Positions 55,713-64,000 of a DNA stretch of 64,000 nucleotides are shown piece after piece. A model generated the notes under the pieces. That model had not been told where the DNA came from. It made no database searches and worked only from the letters and a program-made list of their open reading frames with translations. The DNA comes from Nostoc sp. JL34 (GTDB lineage Bacteria; Cyanobacteriota; Cyanobacteriia; Cyanobacteriales; Nostocaceae), in assembly GCF_017114945.1 (NCBI RefSeq), contig NZ_JABXKQ010000156.1:1-64000 (forward strand). The letters are read 5' to 3'. The position numbers were made by a program, and so were the translations under genes. The stretch's first letter is position 1. Each line of letters opens with the position of its first letter.

Positions 55713-55804
55713 AAGATCCTAGACACCTGCCAATTGAGGAACGTCATGCTAATGGTATTGACCTTTTAGCACAAAGTATTGACGAAGTTCTAGACCACCT
55801 AAAA
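55685..55804 (+). pseudogene. Possible C-terminal fragment of another gene
   Basis: An open stretch ending HANGIDLLAQSIDEVLDHLK and TAG at 55804, followed by a hairpin with T-run. It has no start codon and overlaps the DUF89 remnant antisense by 28 bases. This looks like a gene tail joined to unrelated sequence, but is short and unproven. Confidence 0.3.
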
Positions 55805-55822
55805 TAGAATAATATTCTTTTA

Positions 55823-55854
55823 AATGCTTGGAATTCAGACTGATCGCAAGCATT
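55823..55854 (+). terminator. Hairpin with T-run
   Basis: AATGCTTG / CAAGCATT around 16 bases, followed by TTTAG. Fits a terminator for the plus-strand fragment at 55685-55804. Confidence 0.5.
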
Positions 55855-56001
55855 TTTAGCAGTGCGTTAAGCTGAGTGGTGAGCTATGAAAGATTGGGAA
55901 TTGGAGACAGAAGTAAAGCTTTTATTAGAGAAATGCTAAAGTTATTGAAATACCGACCTAATTCTGCTGTAAATCCGTTACTAACTTGGCAAACCTATAT
56001 T

Positions 56002-56406
56002 TTAGTTACATGAATCATTAGTATTGCCCAATGATGTCATTTGTAACTCTACCGCGTTGACGTAACTTGGATCATTCAAAACTTGCGCTGGTACTTTATT
56101 AGCCTTGACAGCAGCCTGAACCACATCTTTCGCAGTCAAGTTTCCGCTTTGGTATCTGAATAACAAAGTGCCTCCACTGGGAATACCCTGCTCTTTTAAA
56201 TAACCTTGATAAGCTAGAAAAGCAATATTGAAGGGTTGCAGATATTTGGCATCTGTGGAATTTTTGCGTAAAGTATTAGAGTTGGCATCTGTATTTATTT
56301 GTCCGCCACCATTGTTAGGATTAGGTGTTTGAGCGCCAGCAATTCCAGGTGCAAAAGCAATAGAAGCAATGATAAATGCAGAGTTGAACAAGGTTGTGAG
56401 TTTCAT
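56002..56406 (-). CDS. Secreted protein of unknown function, paralog A
   Basis: A 134-residue protein with a signal peptide (MKLTTLFNSAFIIASIAFAPGIAGAQ), probably cut after GAQ or IAGA. The mature part is Asn/Thr-rich at first, then has YLQPFNIAFLAYQGYLKEQGIPSGGTLL and a C-terminal helical region ending in a single Cys. No family recognised. A shortened relative (56498-56719) lies just upstream on the same strand. Confidence 0.65.
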   Translation of the reverse strand: MKLTTLFNSAFIIASIAFAPGIAGAQTPNPNNGGGQINTDANSNTLRKNSTDAKYLQPFNIAFLAYQGYLKEQGIPSGGTLLFRYQSGNLTAKDVVQAAVKANKVPAQVLNDPSYVNAVELQMTSLGNTNDSCN

Positions 56407-56497
56407 AATTTTATCCTCAGTATTACTAGTTTAATTAGCGGTGAAACTGTAAAAAATATAAGTTACAGTTCAAAAGCACAAAAGTAACTTAGAATAT

Positions 56498-56719
56498 TCA
56501 AAGATTACCAAAACCCATCATGTAATAGGCGATAAAAGCAGTATCAAAGGGTTTGAGATAATTGACATTCGGGGAATGTTTGGGGTAAGTGTCAGAAGTG
56601 ATGGCTGTGTTGATTAATGGGCTATTGTGATTCTTGGCTTTATGAAGGCTAGTGATTTTAGGCATAGAACTAATCCCAGCAACAATATGTGCAAAATTTA
56701 TCAAATTTATGAGTTTCAT
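56498..56719 (-). CDS. Shortened paralog B of the secreted protein
   Basis: A 73-residue frame that aligns with the first 70 residues of the 56002-56406 product: MKL-L-N-A-I, then NTAITSDTYPKHSPNVNYLKPFDTAFIAY against NTDANSNTLRKNSTDAKYLQPFNIAFLAY. It stops just after AY with MMGFGNL, losing the C-terminal half. Signal peptide is degraded (no clear cleavage site). Probably a decaying duplicate. Confidence 0.5.
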   Translation of the reverse strand: MKLINLINFAHIVAGISSMPKITSLHKAKNHNSPLINTAITSDTYPKHSPNVNYLKPFDTAFIAYYMMGFGNL

Positions 56720-57268
56720 AGAGTTATCTCAATTAGAGCAAAGGGCAATCAGTATTCTCTAGTAATAGAGTCCACTGTTTTATTAGTCTCAACCTTTGAT
56801 GGTCAGTTCATCTGATGGGTTGATTTGTTAATTATCCAGAGGGATGAGTCAAATTCACCCAAATTGGGGAAATTGGGAATTTGGATAAGGTTTAGTAAGA
56901 ACTTAAAAAGCGCAAAGATGTACTAGATAAAATCCTTGACTAGTCAGCATTTATAGAAGTGCGATCGTTCTCTCAGATATCTAGATATTTTTTCCTTGAG
57001 GCTATAATCCGAAATCTAACTTTGTTTTGGCTAATTAACTTTCCATACCAATATGCTAGAAAATATTTCCGATATAAGCAAATGTTTTTAATTTTCAAAT
57101 TAATAAATAAAAGTGATTCCAATTAATATCTAGAGGGAAATACCGACAACGCATTGCCTCTTCGTGACCTCTGAACTCTCTCAGCAGCGTCACAGGTTAC
57201 ATAAATTCACTACAAATAAGCTGATAGTGTCAAAATGTTATGTGTATAGTTTATTTACAAAGTCATTT
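56720..57268. other. 549-bp gap, no gene seen
   Basis: AT-rich DNA between the secreted paralogs and the DUF427 gene; holds both promoters. The upstream frame extension of the DUF427 gene from 57164 does not look like coding sequence. Confidence 0.5.
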
Positions 57269-57553
57269 ATGCCGAAAGCAATTTGGAATGGAACTGTTTT
57301 AGCCGAGAGTGATAATACTGTAGTTGTGGAAGGCAACCATTATTTCCCTGTTGACACCATTAACAAGCAGTACTTCACCGAAAGTAATACCCACACTACT
57401 TGTCCTTGGAAAGGTGTCGCCAGTTACTACAGTATCGATGTTGATGGGCAAATCAATAAAGATGCCGCTTGGTACTATCCCAGCGCTAAGGAGAAGGCTA
57501 AGAATATTGAAGGCTATATCGCTTTCTGGAAGGGTGTAAAAGTCGAGGCTTAA
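57269..57553 (+). CDS. DUF427 family protein
   Basis: A 94-residue protein of the DUF427 family (single beta domain, small-molecule-binding fold suggested by structures; function unknown). PKAIWNGTVLAESDNTVVVEGNHYFP, then CPWKGVASYYSIDVDG and AWYYPSAKEKAKNIEGYIAFWKGVKVE, are the family signature. ATG at 57269 is the natural start; the frame runs 35 codons upstream without family sequence. Confidence 0.88.
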   Translation: MPKAIWNGTVLAESDNTVVVEGNHYFPVDTINKQYFTESNTHTTCPWKGVASYYSIDVDGQINKDAAWYYPSAKEKAKNIEGYIAFWKGVKVEA

Positions 57554-57616
57554 TAAAGGTTCCTGGAGTTATTTTAGCTTCAGGTAATTGATATTACGTC
57601 CGACTAATTGCTCATA

Positions 57617-57650
57617 AAATACTTAGCCTGCACAGGCGGGCTAAGTATTT
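57617..57650 (+). terminator. Strong hairpin after the DUF427 gene
   Basis: AAATACTTAGCCTGC / GCGGGCTAAGTATTT pair (one G-T) around a four-base loop. The gene converges with the PEP-CTERM fragment, so it may work both ways. Confidence 0.7.
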
Positions 57651-57681
57651 AAACTACTTACGAATTTATTCTAGTACGTAA

Positions 57682-57936
57682 TTATACCTTCGCCTTGCGA
57701 AATGCTGCTTGCTTTCTCTTCGCCAACCAACCCAGACTACTAGCAAATATAGTACCAGTGATCGCACTGGGTTCAGGTACTGGTCTTGAGATAAGAATAT
57801 TATCGGTCATGAGAATTATACTGCCTCCATTATTGCTACCACCGCTAATTTGCCCAGAATTGCGGTTGGTGGTGCTATCAGGAATCGTTGCATTACTATC
57901 ATTGATTATCGTCAGTTCACTAAACATTAATATCAA
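57682..57936 (-). pseudogene. PEP-CTERM protein fragment
   Basis: The last 34 residues are a PEP-CTERM sorting tail: PVPEPSAITGTIFASSLGWLAKRKQ, i.e. VPEP, a hydrophobic helix and a basic end, recognised by exosortase. The preceding 50 residues are low-complexity (Asn/Ser/Gly) and there is no credible signal peptide; a TTG is the only start. Full PEP-CTERM proteins are longer, so this is probably a 3' remnant. Confidence 0.6.
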
Positions 57937-58098
57937 TACTATTGTTGCTGCTGATAGTGCTATTGATAAATGTTAGCCTACCAATACCAGTATCTATTTT
58001 AACATTGTTGCAGGCTCAAAATCTAATTAAAAAATTTTCAGAAGGCTGTGAAATCTTGCCTTTATCGCTAGAAATGCTTCAATATGTAGCTAAATTGC

Positions 58099-58124
58099 GC
58101 TTAGGCATAGCCCGTCGTAGACAT
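58099..58124. repeat. Dispersed module TAGGCATAGCCCGTCGTAGACAT
   Basis: Inverse of the GATGTCTACGACGGGC family also seen inside the DUF89 remnant (about 55568-55600) and, in related form, near 52730 and 53475. Confidence 0.55.
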
Positions 58125-58197
58125 AACTACTTGTTCTCATTTTGAGATAGATAGTGTTATCGTTGCCAGTGGCATTCTAATTATGAATTATCAATTT

Positions 58198-61100
58198 TTA
58201 ATTAGAAGCTGCCTTTCCGGCTACTGGAGAAATTATTTCCTCCAGCGTTTGAAGTAACTCTTGCTCGTTATAAGGTTTAGAAAAGTAAGCTCGCGCCCCC
58301 AATTGCATAGCTAGTTGCCGATGTTTATTACTGCTACGAGAAGTCAGCATCGCAACTGGAATATTTTTTGTATCAACGTCTGAATTTACCTTACCTAAAA
58401 AGCCATAACCATCAAGGCGAGGCATTTCAATATCACAAATAACTGCCTCAACTCTCAATCCACTATGGAGTTTTTCTAAAGCATCTTGACCATCTTTAGC
58501 TTGCTCTACTTGATACCCTCCTTTTTCCAGGGTCAGAGCTAAAAAGCGGCGAACATTAATCGAGTCATCTACGATTAAAATTGTGCCTTTCTGCTTAACA
58601 GATGCTGCTGATATTTTCTCTTCATCAAATATGAGGAACGGTGTTTTTAACCTTGCTGATGGTAATTGAGTACCTCTAGGAGTCCGCCGATTTGTAGCAA
58701 TCCAATACAGTAACTCATTGACATTAACTAGTGGCACTACTCGACCATCACCGAGAATTGTGCAGTTACTAAAACCTTCAGGCAAAGGTATATTTCCCTC
58801 AACTTGGCGAATAGCAACTTCTTGTTCACCCCAGCAACGGTCTATTTGGATTGCTACTGGCTGATTATTGCCTTTTACGACTAAGACGCTGTTAGTATTA
58901 ATGGCTGCTGGAGTTTCCAACTCTGGGCTATCATAGCGTAGGCAATTAAACTCTAAATAGCGAGTCAGGCGAATCAGTGGCAGCATGGTTCCTTGCCAAT
59001 TTAGAACTTCGCTACCTGCCATTTGGAAAACTCGCTCGTCTTGGAGTAAAGATATTTCTGAAATGACATCTGTGGGAAATGCCAATAGAATCTTGTTGAT
59101 TTCTACTAGCAGAACTCGGGCAACGGAAAGTGTAAAAGGTACTGATAAGGTGAAGGTAGTACCAACTCCTGGTTCTGTATCAACTTTGACATCTCCTCGA
59201 ATTAGTTTGAGGTTGTTCCGAACCACGTCCATACCAACACCGCGACCAGATAATGCTGTGACTTGCTCGGAGGTGGTAAAACCTGGTTCAAAAATTAGTG
59301 ATAACAGTTCTTCATCACTAGCATTAGCGAGTAGAGAAGCATCCAATCCCATCGCTAGGGCGCGGGTGCGAATTTTCTCCAGAGAAATGCCCCAACCATC
59401 ATCACGGATAGTAATCAGCGTGCGATTACTGCGGTGAGTAGCTGTAATTTCAATCAATCCTTGTTCTGGTTTACCCAAAAGGCGACGCGTGGTAGAGTCT
59501 TCGATACCATGATCGAAGGCATTCCTTAACAGGTGCATTAAAGGTTCGTTTAAGGCTTCTAAAATGCTGCGTTCAATTAAAGTGTTGCCACCTTCAATTT
59601 TTAACTGGACATTTTTCCCATACTCTACATTTAAATCGCGTAAAGCTCTAGGAAAACGTTCGACTAAATCGGATAGTGGCCGCATCCTGATGTGATTTAG
59701 CTTTGTCTGTAACTGTTTCGATGTTTTGTTGAGTTTACGAGCAATATGGTCTGTATCATCTACACTAAGTTGCACATCTGTTGTGACTTCCTGTACCTGA
59801 ACAATGGTTTCCATAACTTCCTGCGATCGCAGGTTTAAATCGTTATAGCGATCCATTTCTAAGGCATCAAATTCCCTGTCTGCGTCTTGTGTTTGGTGGC
59901 TATTTTCATCTTGCATTCGCACCCCAGTAAACATCGCAGCTTGAGTGGAAATTTTGTCGGATACTATACGTAATTCCTGGTTTTCGCGGTCGAGAACTTG
60001 GACTCGCTGGTTGAGGTTACGAACGAGTTTGCGTAATCTTTCTAGTTGCGAGTTTAACCCATTCCGCTGAACAATCAGTTCACTAAATAAATCATTAATC
60101 TGCTCTAGTTGTTTGCTAGGAACTCGGACGGTATTTTCATGAATTTCCCGATCTTTTGTAACGCCAACTGGCTCTCCTTTACTTTCACCAAATTTAGTAT
60201 CAGGAGGATTATCTTCTCTAGCAAATATTGTATTGTGCTCGGTGACATTGACAGCATTTACATCATCGGCAAATTCTGCATCCACAAATGTAAATTTGGC
60301 TGCGATACTTGCGCTGGGCTGTGCCAACGCTTCATCCTTAATCCAAGTTTCTGGAGTTATTTCTCCTTGCCAAACAGCTGTTGGCACTACTTCTGTATCG
60401 AGGATATCTGTGGGGAGAAGTTGTGGTATTACTTCTGCTGGTAATAGTGGCTGGGATTGCGTATAACTACCCAAGTCAATTTCTGTAGGCAAGTTATCTA
60501 GCTGATTTGTCAGCACCAAAGCTTGCGATCGCCGCCATGCTTGCAATGCTAGGCGGGCAATTTCGGGAATGTGTTCCCCGAAGGGGTTGTCGTTGGCGTT
60601 CGTCGCAGACAAGCCTCTCGTAGAGAAGACATTGCTACTAACAGTTTCCAAATGCTGCGTTACTGACTCACAAAGCTTGGTAAAAGCTGGCAACTGGAGC
60701 ATTTCCCCCAAACCACCCAATTCAGCTGCCATGATCACAACTTCTTCATGTAAACCGGGCTGTTCGCTATCTGCCAATATAGATTCTAAACGCTGCAAAC
60801 ACTCTTCTACTTCTGTTGCAAATAGCAAGGGGATAACGTCTTGCCCGTCCTCTGGGGATAGCATGGTTGAGGCATCCTCAGGGGTGGGGTCGCCCAAGCG
60901 ATCGTGCAACTCATCAAAAATTGGGTAACAAAAGGTTGCTAACCACTGATCTTCGACAACATTCCCTTCTGCAAGCAATTCTACAATCTGACGCAGCCAG
61001 TCAACTCCAGATAGCAATAAACTTTGTAACTGAGTATCAATTTCTAGAGAATTTTTTTTAGTTTTTAAAACTTTAAAGGAATCTTCCAGACGATGAGATA

Positions 61101-61299
61101 AATCACTTAGCGATCTAAATCCCATCATCCCCGCGCCACCTTTGATAGAATGAGCGGCCCGGAGTGCAGCATTGATTTTATCCAAATCGATGCGGTTACT
61201 AGTATCGATTTCTAGTAATACAGTTTCTAAGGTATTTAAGTAATCAGTTGCTTCTTCCAGAAATTGCATCTGGATTTCTAGTTCTTTATCTTGTAGCAT
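58198..61299 (-). CDS. CheA-type hybrid histidine kinase (Hpt, kinase, CheW, REC)
   Basis: A 1033-residue signalling kinase. Domains: Hpt at 1-115 with phospho-His50 in RAAHSIKGGAGMMGF; a second, degenerate Hpt-like region near 165-235; dimerisation and HATPase around 520-715 (NEPLMHLLRNAFDHGIED near 590, DDGWGISL, GRGVGMDVV); CheW-like domain near 720-870; receiver domain at about 905-1025 with VDDS near 907 and the phospho-Asp in VICDIEMP near 954. About residues 222-243 (FSTRGLSATNANDNPFGEH) seem repeat-derived. It follows the chemoreceptor gene on the same strand by 194 bases, like the HmpD-HmpE or PixJ-PixL type motility pairs of cyanobacteria. Confidence 0.92.
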   Translation of the reverse strand: MLQDKELEIQMQFLEEATDYLNTLETVLLEIDTSNRIDLDKINAALRAAHSIKGGAGMMGFRSLSDLSHRLEDSFKVLKTKKNSLEIDTQLQSLLLSGVDWLRQIVELLAEGNVVEDQWLATFCYPIFDELHDRLGDPTPEDASTMLSPEDGQDVIPLLFATEVEECLQRLESILADSEQPGLHEEVVIMAAELGGLGEMLQLPAFTKLCESVTQHLETVSSNVFSTRGLSATNANDNPFGEHIPEIARLALQAWRRSQALVLTNQLDNLPTEIDLGSYTQSQPLLPAEVIPQLLPTDILDTEVVPTAVWQGEITPETWIKDEALAQPSASIAAKFTFVDAEFADDVNAVNVTEHNTIFAREDNPPDTKFGESKGEPVGVTKDREIHENTVRVPSKQLEQINDLFSELIVQRNGLNSQLERLRKLVRNLNQRVQVLDRENQELRIVSDKISTQAAMFTGVRMQDENSHQTQDADREFDALEMDRYNDLNLRSQEVMETIVQVQEVTTDVQLSVDDTDHIARKLNKTSKQLQTKLNHIRMRPLSDLVERFPRALRDLNVEYGKNVQLKIEGGNTLIERSILEALNEPLMHLLRNAFDHGIEDSTTRRLLGKPEQGLIEITATHRSNRTLITIRDDGWGISLEKIRTRALAMGLDASLLANASDEELLSLIFEPGFTTSEQVTALSGRGVGMDVVRNNLKLIRGDVKVDTEPGVGTTFTLSVPFTLSVARVLLVEINKILLAFPTDVISEISLLQDERVFQMAGSEVLNWQGTMLPLIRLTRYLEFNCLRYDSPELETPAAINTNSVLVVKGNNQPVAIQIDRCWGEQEVAIRQVEGNIPLPEGFSNCTILGDGRVVPLVNVNELLYWIATNRRTPRGTQLPSARLKTPFLIFDEEKISAASVKQKGTILIVDDSINVRRFLALTLEKGGYQVEQAKDGQDALEKLHSGLRVEAVICDIEMPRLDGYGFLGKVNSDVDTKNIPVAMLTSRSSNKHRQLAMQLGARAYFSKPYNEQELLQTLEEIISPVAGKAASN

Positions 61300-61307
61300 G
61301 GTTTTTG

Positions 61308-61493
61308 TCCTTAGTCATTGGTCATTGGTGAGCCAGTGTGGTCTTGGGGGTTTCCCCCATGAGCAACTGGCGAACCCGAAGGGTCATTGGTCATTGGTCA
61401 TTAGTAAAAGGACAAATGACAACAGAAAAATAACAAAAGTCATTCGTCATTGGTCACTAGCAAAGGACAAAAGACAAATGACAAATGACAAAC
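61308..61493. repeat. Composite repeat between chemoreceptor and CheA genes
   Basis: STRR heptamers (GTCATTGGT, inverse GACAAATGACAA) on both sides of a 46-base module (61327-61372) that is the inverse copy of that at 38618-38663 (two differences), then CGAACCCGAAGGG. Same construction as in the rpsS-rplV gap. Confidence 0.85.
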
Positions 61494-64000
61494 TTAACTA
61501 ACTTTGAAAGCCTCGACAGTCTCTTGCAACTGCTGTGAAATCTCCACAGTTTGTTGCAGAGATTCGGAAACTTGTCGAGAAGAATCGCTGGTGCGTTGTG
61601 ATATAGCAGCGATATCTTTCATCAATTGGCTAACACTTTGCGATGTTTCAACCTGAGATGCAGTTGCAGTAGAAATTGACTGCACCAAGGAGTCAATTTG
61701 AGACGATACATTCAAAATTTCACTCAGACTTTGTTTAGCATCTTCCACAATTCGAGTCCCTTCTACCACTTGGGTGGTTCCTATTTCCATCGCCTGCACC
61801 ACTTCACTGGTTTCTCGTTGGATATTTTCAACAATTTGTTCAATTTCTTGGGTTGCTGCGGCACTCCTGACTGCTAATTCGCCGACTTCTTCAGCAACAA
61901 CAGCAAAACCTTGACCTTCTTCACCCGCACGTGCTGCTTCAATACCGGCGTTGATGGCAAGCAAGTTGGTTTGAATAGCGATTTGGTTAATCAAAGAAAC
62001 CACGCGAGAAATTTGTTGCGAAGACTCTCCCAAACGTTTCACTTTCTTAGCAGTTTCACCCACGGTTTCCCGTAAAGAGAGGATGTTTTGTACTGTTAAA
62101 TCCATCGCGTGTCCACTCTTGGTGGCCGTGTGGGCGGCATGGTTAGCAATGAAAGCGGCTTTTTCGGCACTTTCGGCTACGGCTTGCATGGATTGGGTCA
62201 TTTGGTCAACAGCATCAAGGGTGCGGTTGATTTCGGCAGCTTGGGTAAGTGCTTCTTCTGCTAGGTGGCGGATGGCTCCTTCGTTAGAGCCAATGGCACT
62301 ATTCACATGGATGGCAGCTTGTTTAACTTGGGTAACAATATCCCGCAAGCTTTCGACAATGGAGTTGAAAAAGTCGGCAACAGTGCCTATTTCCCCAGCA
62401 GTTACGTCTGCACGCACTGTCAGGTCGCCTCTGGCTGCACCTTCTACGTCGTTGAGTAGTTGTAAAAGTTGTTGTTGCAGTGTTTCTTTTTCTTGCCGTT
62501 CTTCGTCTGACCCGGTTACAGGAACATTTCTGACTTGTTCTATCTCTTCTAATAACTTGGCTTGTTCTAAGGCATAGCCGACTTGAGTTGCTATCTGTTG
62601 AAACAAGTCAATTTCCGGCTGTTGCCAAACACGAGGAGTTTCGCAATGATGAGCAATTAATAAGCCTAAAAGTTTTCCTTGGGCAAGAATCGGTACGATT
62701 AAATGACCTTTGACGGCAAATTTTTCCAAAAGTTGGATGTAACCATCGGCATTTTTCAGGCTTTGGTCTTGATGAATATTGGCGACTGCTTGCACCTCTC
62801 CATCGTGGTCACTTTCTAGATAACGTTCTCGAAAATAGGGGTCATCAATTTGCACTCCCAGCATTTCCGGCCAATTACCAGTTACTGATTCTGCAACGAC
62901 AACGCCAGCCAAAGTACCTGGATTCAGACTATAAATGATTACCCGGTCTGTTTTTAGGATTTGTTGAACTTCTTTGACTGCGGCGTGATAAATATCTTCA
63001 GTTTTGAGAACTTTCCGAATCCGTAGGGTAATATCTGCTAGTAATTTTGCCCCTTCAACGTCTAGTTCCTGTTGCTGTTCCTTAACTAAGACCTGCAATT
63101 GTTCGGCCATCAGGTTGATATTTGCACTCAATACCCCTAATTCGTCTTCTCTTTCAATTTCCAGACGGGTATTAAATTTACCTTGACCTAACTTTGCTAA
63201 TGCCGCAGTGGCATTGAGAATTGGCTGTGTAGTCAGTTTCGCTAACCGAGATGCGATCGCACCCACAATCAATGCTGTCAGTGCTGTGCCGATGGCTATA
63301 GTCCACAGTAATTGTCTTTGCGGCTCAAATACAATTGCGGTATCTGTAGCTAAAAGTACCTGCCAGTTTAAATTTGGTAAACCATCTAGTGTACTAGCTG
63401 GTACATAGCTAACTAGTTCTTGTTTTTTGTAAGTTTTGGGAACTTCTATAAAACTATCTACCTTTTTGGCTGCTAGCAGTTTAGGTAAATTAGAATACTC
63501 TCCCTTGGCCTGTTTCCCTAATAATTCCTTTTGGGGACTTAAGAAAACTATTCCTGAAGCATCGAGCAAATGGTATTGTTGTCCGTTAGCTACGTAGTTT
63601 TTGATGACTTCCTCTAAAGATTTTACGGGCATACGTGCTTGTACCACGCCAATAGTTTGGCCCGTCCTTGTCTCTTTCACAGGTGCAGCTAGATAAATAC
63701 TCACTACACCAGTATTTTTTGCCGCTTCCGGTTTGCTGATGACAGGAGTATCTTTTTGCAAAGCATCTTGAAAATAGGTACGGTCTTTTTGATTTTCCAG
63801 GGTTTCGCCTGTGGACTGCACAATCAAGTTACCTTGGCGATCAAAAACAGCAATACTGTCATAAGCTTTGTAAGCTTCGACAACCCGATCTAGAACTGCT
63901 TGCTTTTCTTGAGTAGTGATGCTGACACCAGCTTGGGGACTTGTCAAAAATAGCAAGTTTGATATTACCTGAATATCTCCGTAGCGTCCCAGCATGAAGC
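61494..64000 (-). CDS. Methyl-accepting chemoreceptor with Cache, HAMP and GAF domains, partial
   Basis: At least 833 residues; the N-terminal membrane helix is beyond the window edge and the frame stays open to it. An extracytoplasmic Cache domain (about 1-225: [29 protein letters not shown]) is followed by a membrane helix ([20 protein letters not shown]), HAMP, a GAF domain (about 340-480) and a signalling domain whose tip has [25 protein letters not shown]. The GAF resembles bilin-binding cyanobacteriochrome GAFs ([22 protein letters not shown]) but has Gly-Tyr near residue 415 where bilin GAFs have Cys-His. It should drive the CheA encoded downstream. Confidence 0.9.
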   Translation of the reverse strand, partial: FMLGRYGDIQVISNLLFLTSPQAGVSITTQEKQAVLDRVVEAYKAYDSIAVFDRQGNLIVQSTGETLENQKDRTYFQDALQKDTPVISKPEAAKNTGVVSIYLAAPVKETRTGQTIGVVQARMPVKSLEEVIKNYVANGQQYHLLDASGIVFLSPQKELLGKQAKGEYSNLPKLLAAKKVDSFIEVPKTYKKQELVSYVPASTLDGLPNLNWQVLLATDTAIVFEPQRQLLWTIAIGTALTALIVGAIASRLAKLTTQPILNATAALAKLGQGKFNTRLEIEREDELGVLSANINLMAEQLQVLVKEQQQELDVEGAKLLADITLRIRKVLKTEDIYHAAVKEVQQILKTDRVIIYSLNPGTLAGVVVAESVTGNWPEMLGVQIDDPYFRERYLESDHDGEVQAVANIHQDQSLKNADGYIQLLEKFAVKGHLIVPILAQGKLLGLLIAHHCETPRVWQQPEIDLFQQIATQVGYALEQAKLLEEIEQVRNVPVTGSDEERQEKETLQQQLLQLLNDVEGAARGDLTVRADVTAGEIGTVADFFNSIVESLRDIVTQVKQAAIHVNSAIGSNEGAIRHLAEEALTQAAEINRTLDAVDQMTQSMQAVAESAEKAAFIANHAAHTATKSGHAMDLTVQNILSLRETVGETAKKVKRLGESSQQISRVVSLINQIAIQTNLLAINAGIEAARAGEEGQGFAVVAEEVGELAVRSAAATQEIEQIVENIQRETSEVVQAMEIGTTQVVEGTRIVEDAKQSLSEILNVSSQIDSLVQSISTATASQVETSQSVSQLMKDIAAISQRTSDSSRQVSESLQQTVEISQQLQETVEAFKVS

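Noticed and set aside
61298-61501. 67-codon plus-strand frame between chemoreceptor and CheA genes
   Set aside because: It is a translation of STRR heptamers and the 46-base module, not a gene.
62575-62980. Calling the chemoreceptor GAF a functional phytochrome-type photoreceptor
   Set aside because: The Cys needed for covalent bilin binding is replaced by Gly; only a fold-level likeness remains.

Overview
The window looks like chromosomal DNA of a filamentous, Nostoc-type cyanobacterium. The evidence is: the HIP1 octamer GCGATCGC in many genes and gaps; dense heptanucleotide tandem repeats (CATTAGT/CATTTGT, ATTACGA, CCAATGC and CCAAAAT types) in most intergenic gaps; cyanobacteria-specific genes (ndhN, a CpcS/CpeS-type bilin lyase, a DUF1230/Ycf36 protein, a glycine-rich RRM protein); and a ribosomal protein cluster with the cyanobacterial gene content (no rpsJ, rpsN or rpmD).

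Layout. 1-1.2 kb: the 3' part of an IS4-type transposase, then repeats. 1.2-5 kb (minus): membrane GTPase, initiator tRNA, asparaginase, DUF1230 protein, RsfS. 5.6-8.5 kb: a glycosyltransferase and an orphan cytosine-5 DNA methyltransferase. 8.6-14 kb (plus): deoC, recO, an MFS permease, a second glycosyltransferase, a small unknown protein. 14-18.8 kb (minus): metzincin-like protease, secG, gpmI, an ABC-F ATPase. 18.9-23.4 kb: accessory stretch with an Rpn-type nuclease, a putative HTH protein, an AT-rich gene with a possible HEPN domain, DUF29, an XRE regulator and an orphan. 23.4-41.8 kb (minus): one long translation cluster from rplC to prfA, including secY, adk, infA, rpoA and truA, with repeats in many gaps. 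42.7 kb: ndhN. 43.2-48.2 kb (minus): RND efflux permease and adaptor, without an outer-membrane partner in view. 48.7-49.8 kb: bilin lyase and RNA-binding protein. 49.9-50.6 kb: a tandem pair of 232-bp MITE-like units whose ends match the end of the transposase unit at 0.9 kb. 50.6-58 kb: a mosaic of small genes and remnants (DUF4440 protein, a His-rich exported peptide not listed as a long ORF, YebC, metallophosphoesterase, PIN toxin-antitoxin, a DUF89 remnant, a secreted paralog pair, DUF427, a PEP-CTERM remnant). 58.2-64 kb (minus): a CheA-type hybrid kinase behind a methyl-accepting chemoreceptor that runs off the right edge.

How genes work together. The 23.4-41.8 kb block supplies ribosome, secretion and RNA polymerase parts. 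The chemoreceptor and CheA at the right end form a signalling pair likely to control motility (phototaxis or hormogonium type). recO, the cytosine methyltransferase, the Rpn protein and the PIN module are separate DNA-repair, DNA-modification and stress functions.

The main unusual theme is short repetitive DNA that has entered coding sequence in frame: recO, the RND permease, probably the CheA gene, the metallophosphoesterase and a DUF89 remnant all carry stretches resembling the intergenic repeats, and truA and rplD open frames run into such repeats. I found no CRISPR array, phage region, rRNA or convincing new multi-gene defence system. The best leads are the repeat-in-gene phenomenon, the IS/MITE pair, the His-rich exported peptide, the Cys-less bilin-type GAF domain and the AT-rich HEPN-like gene.
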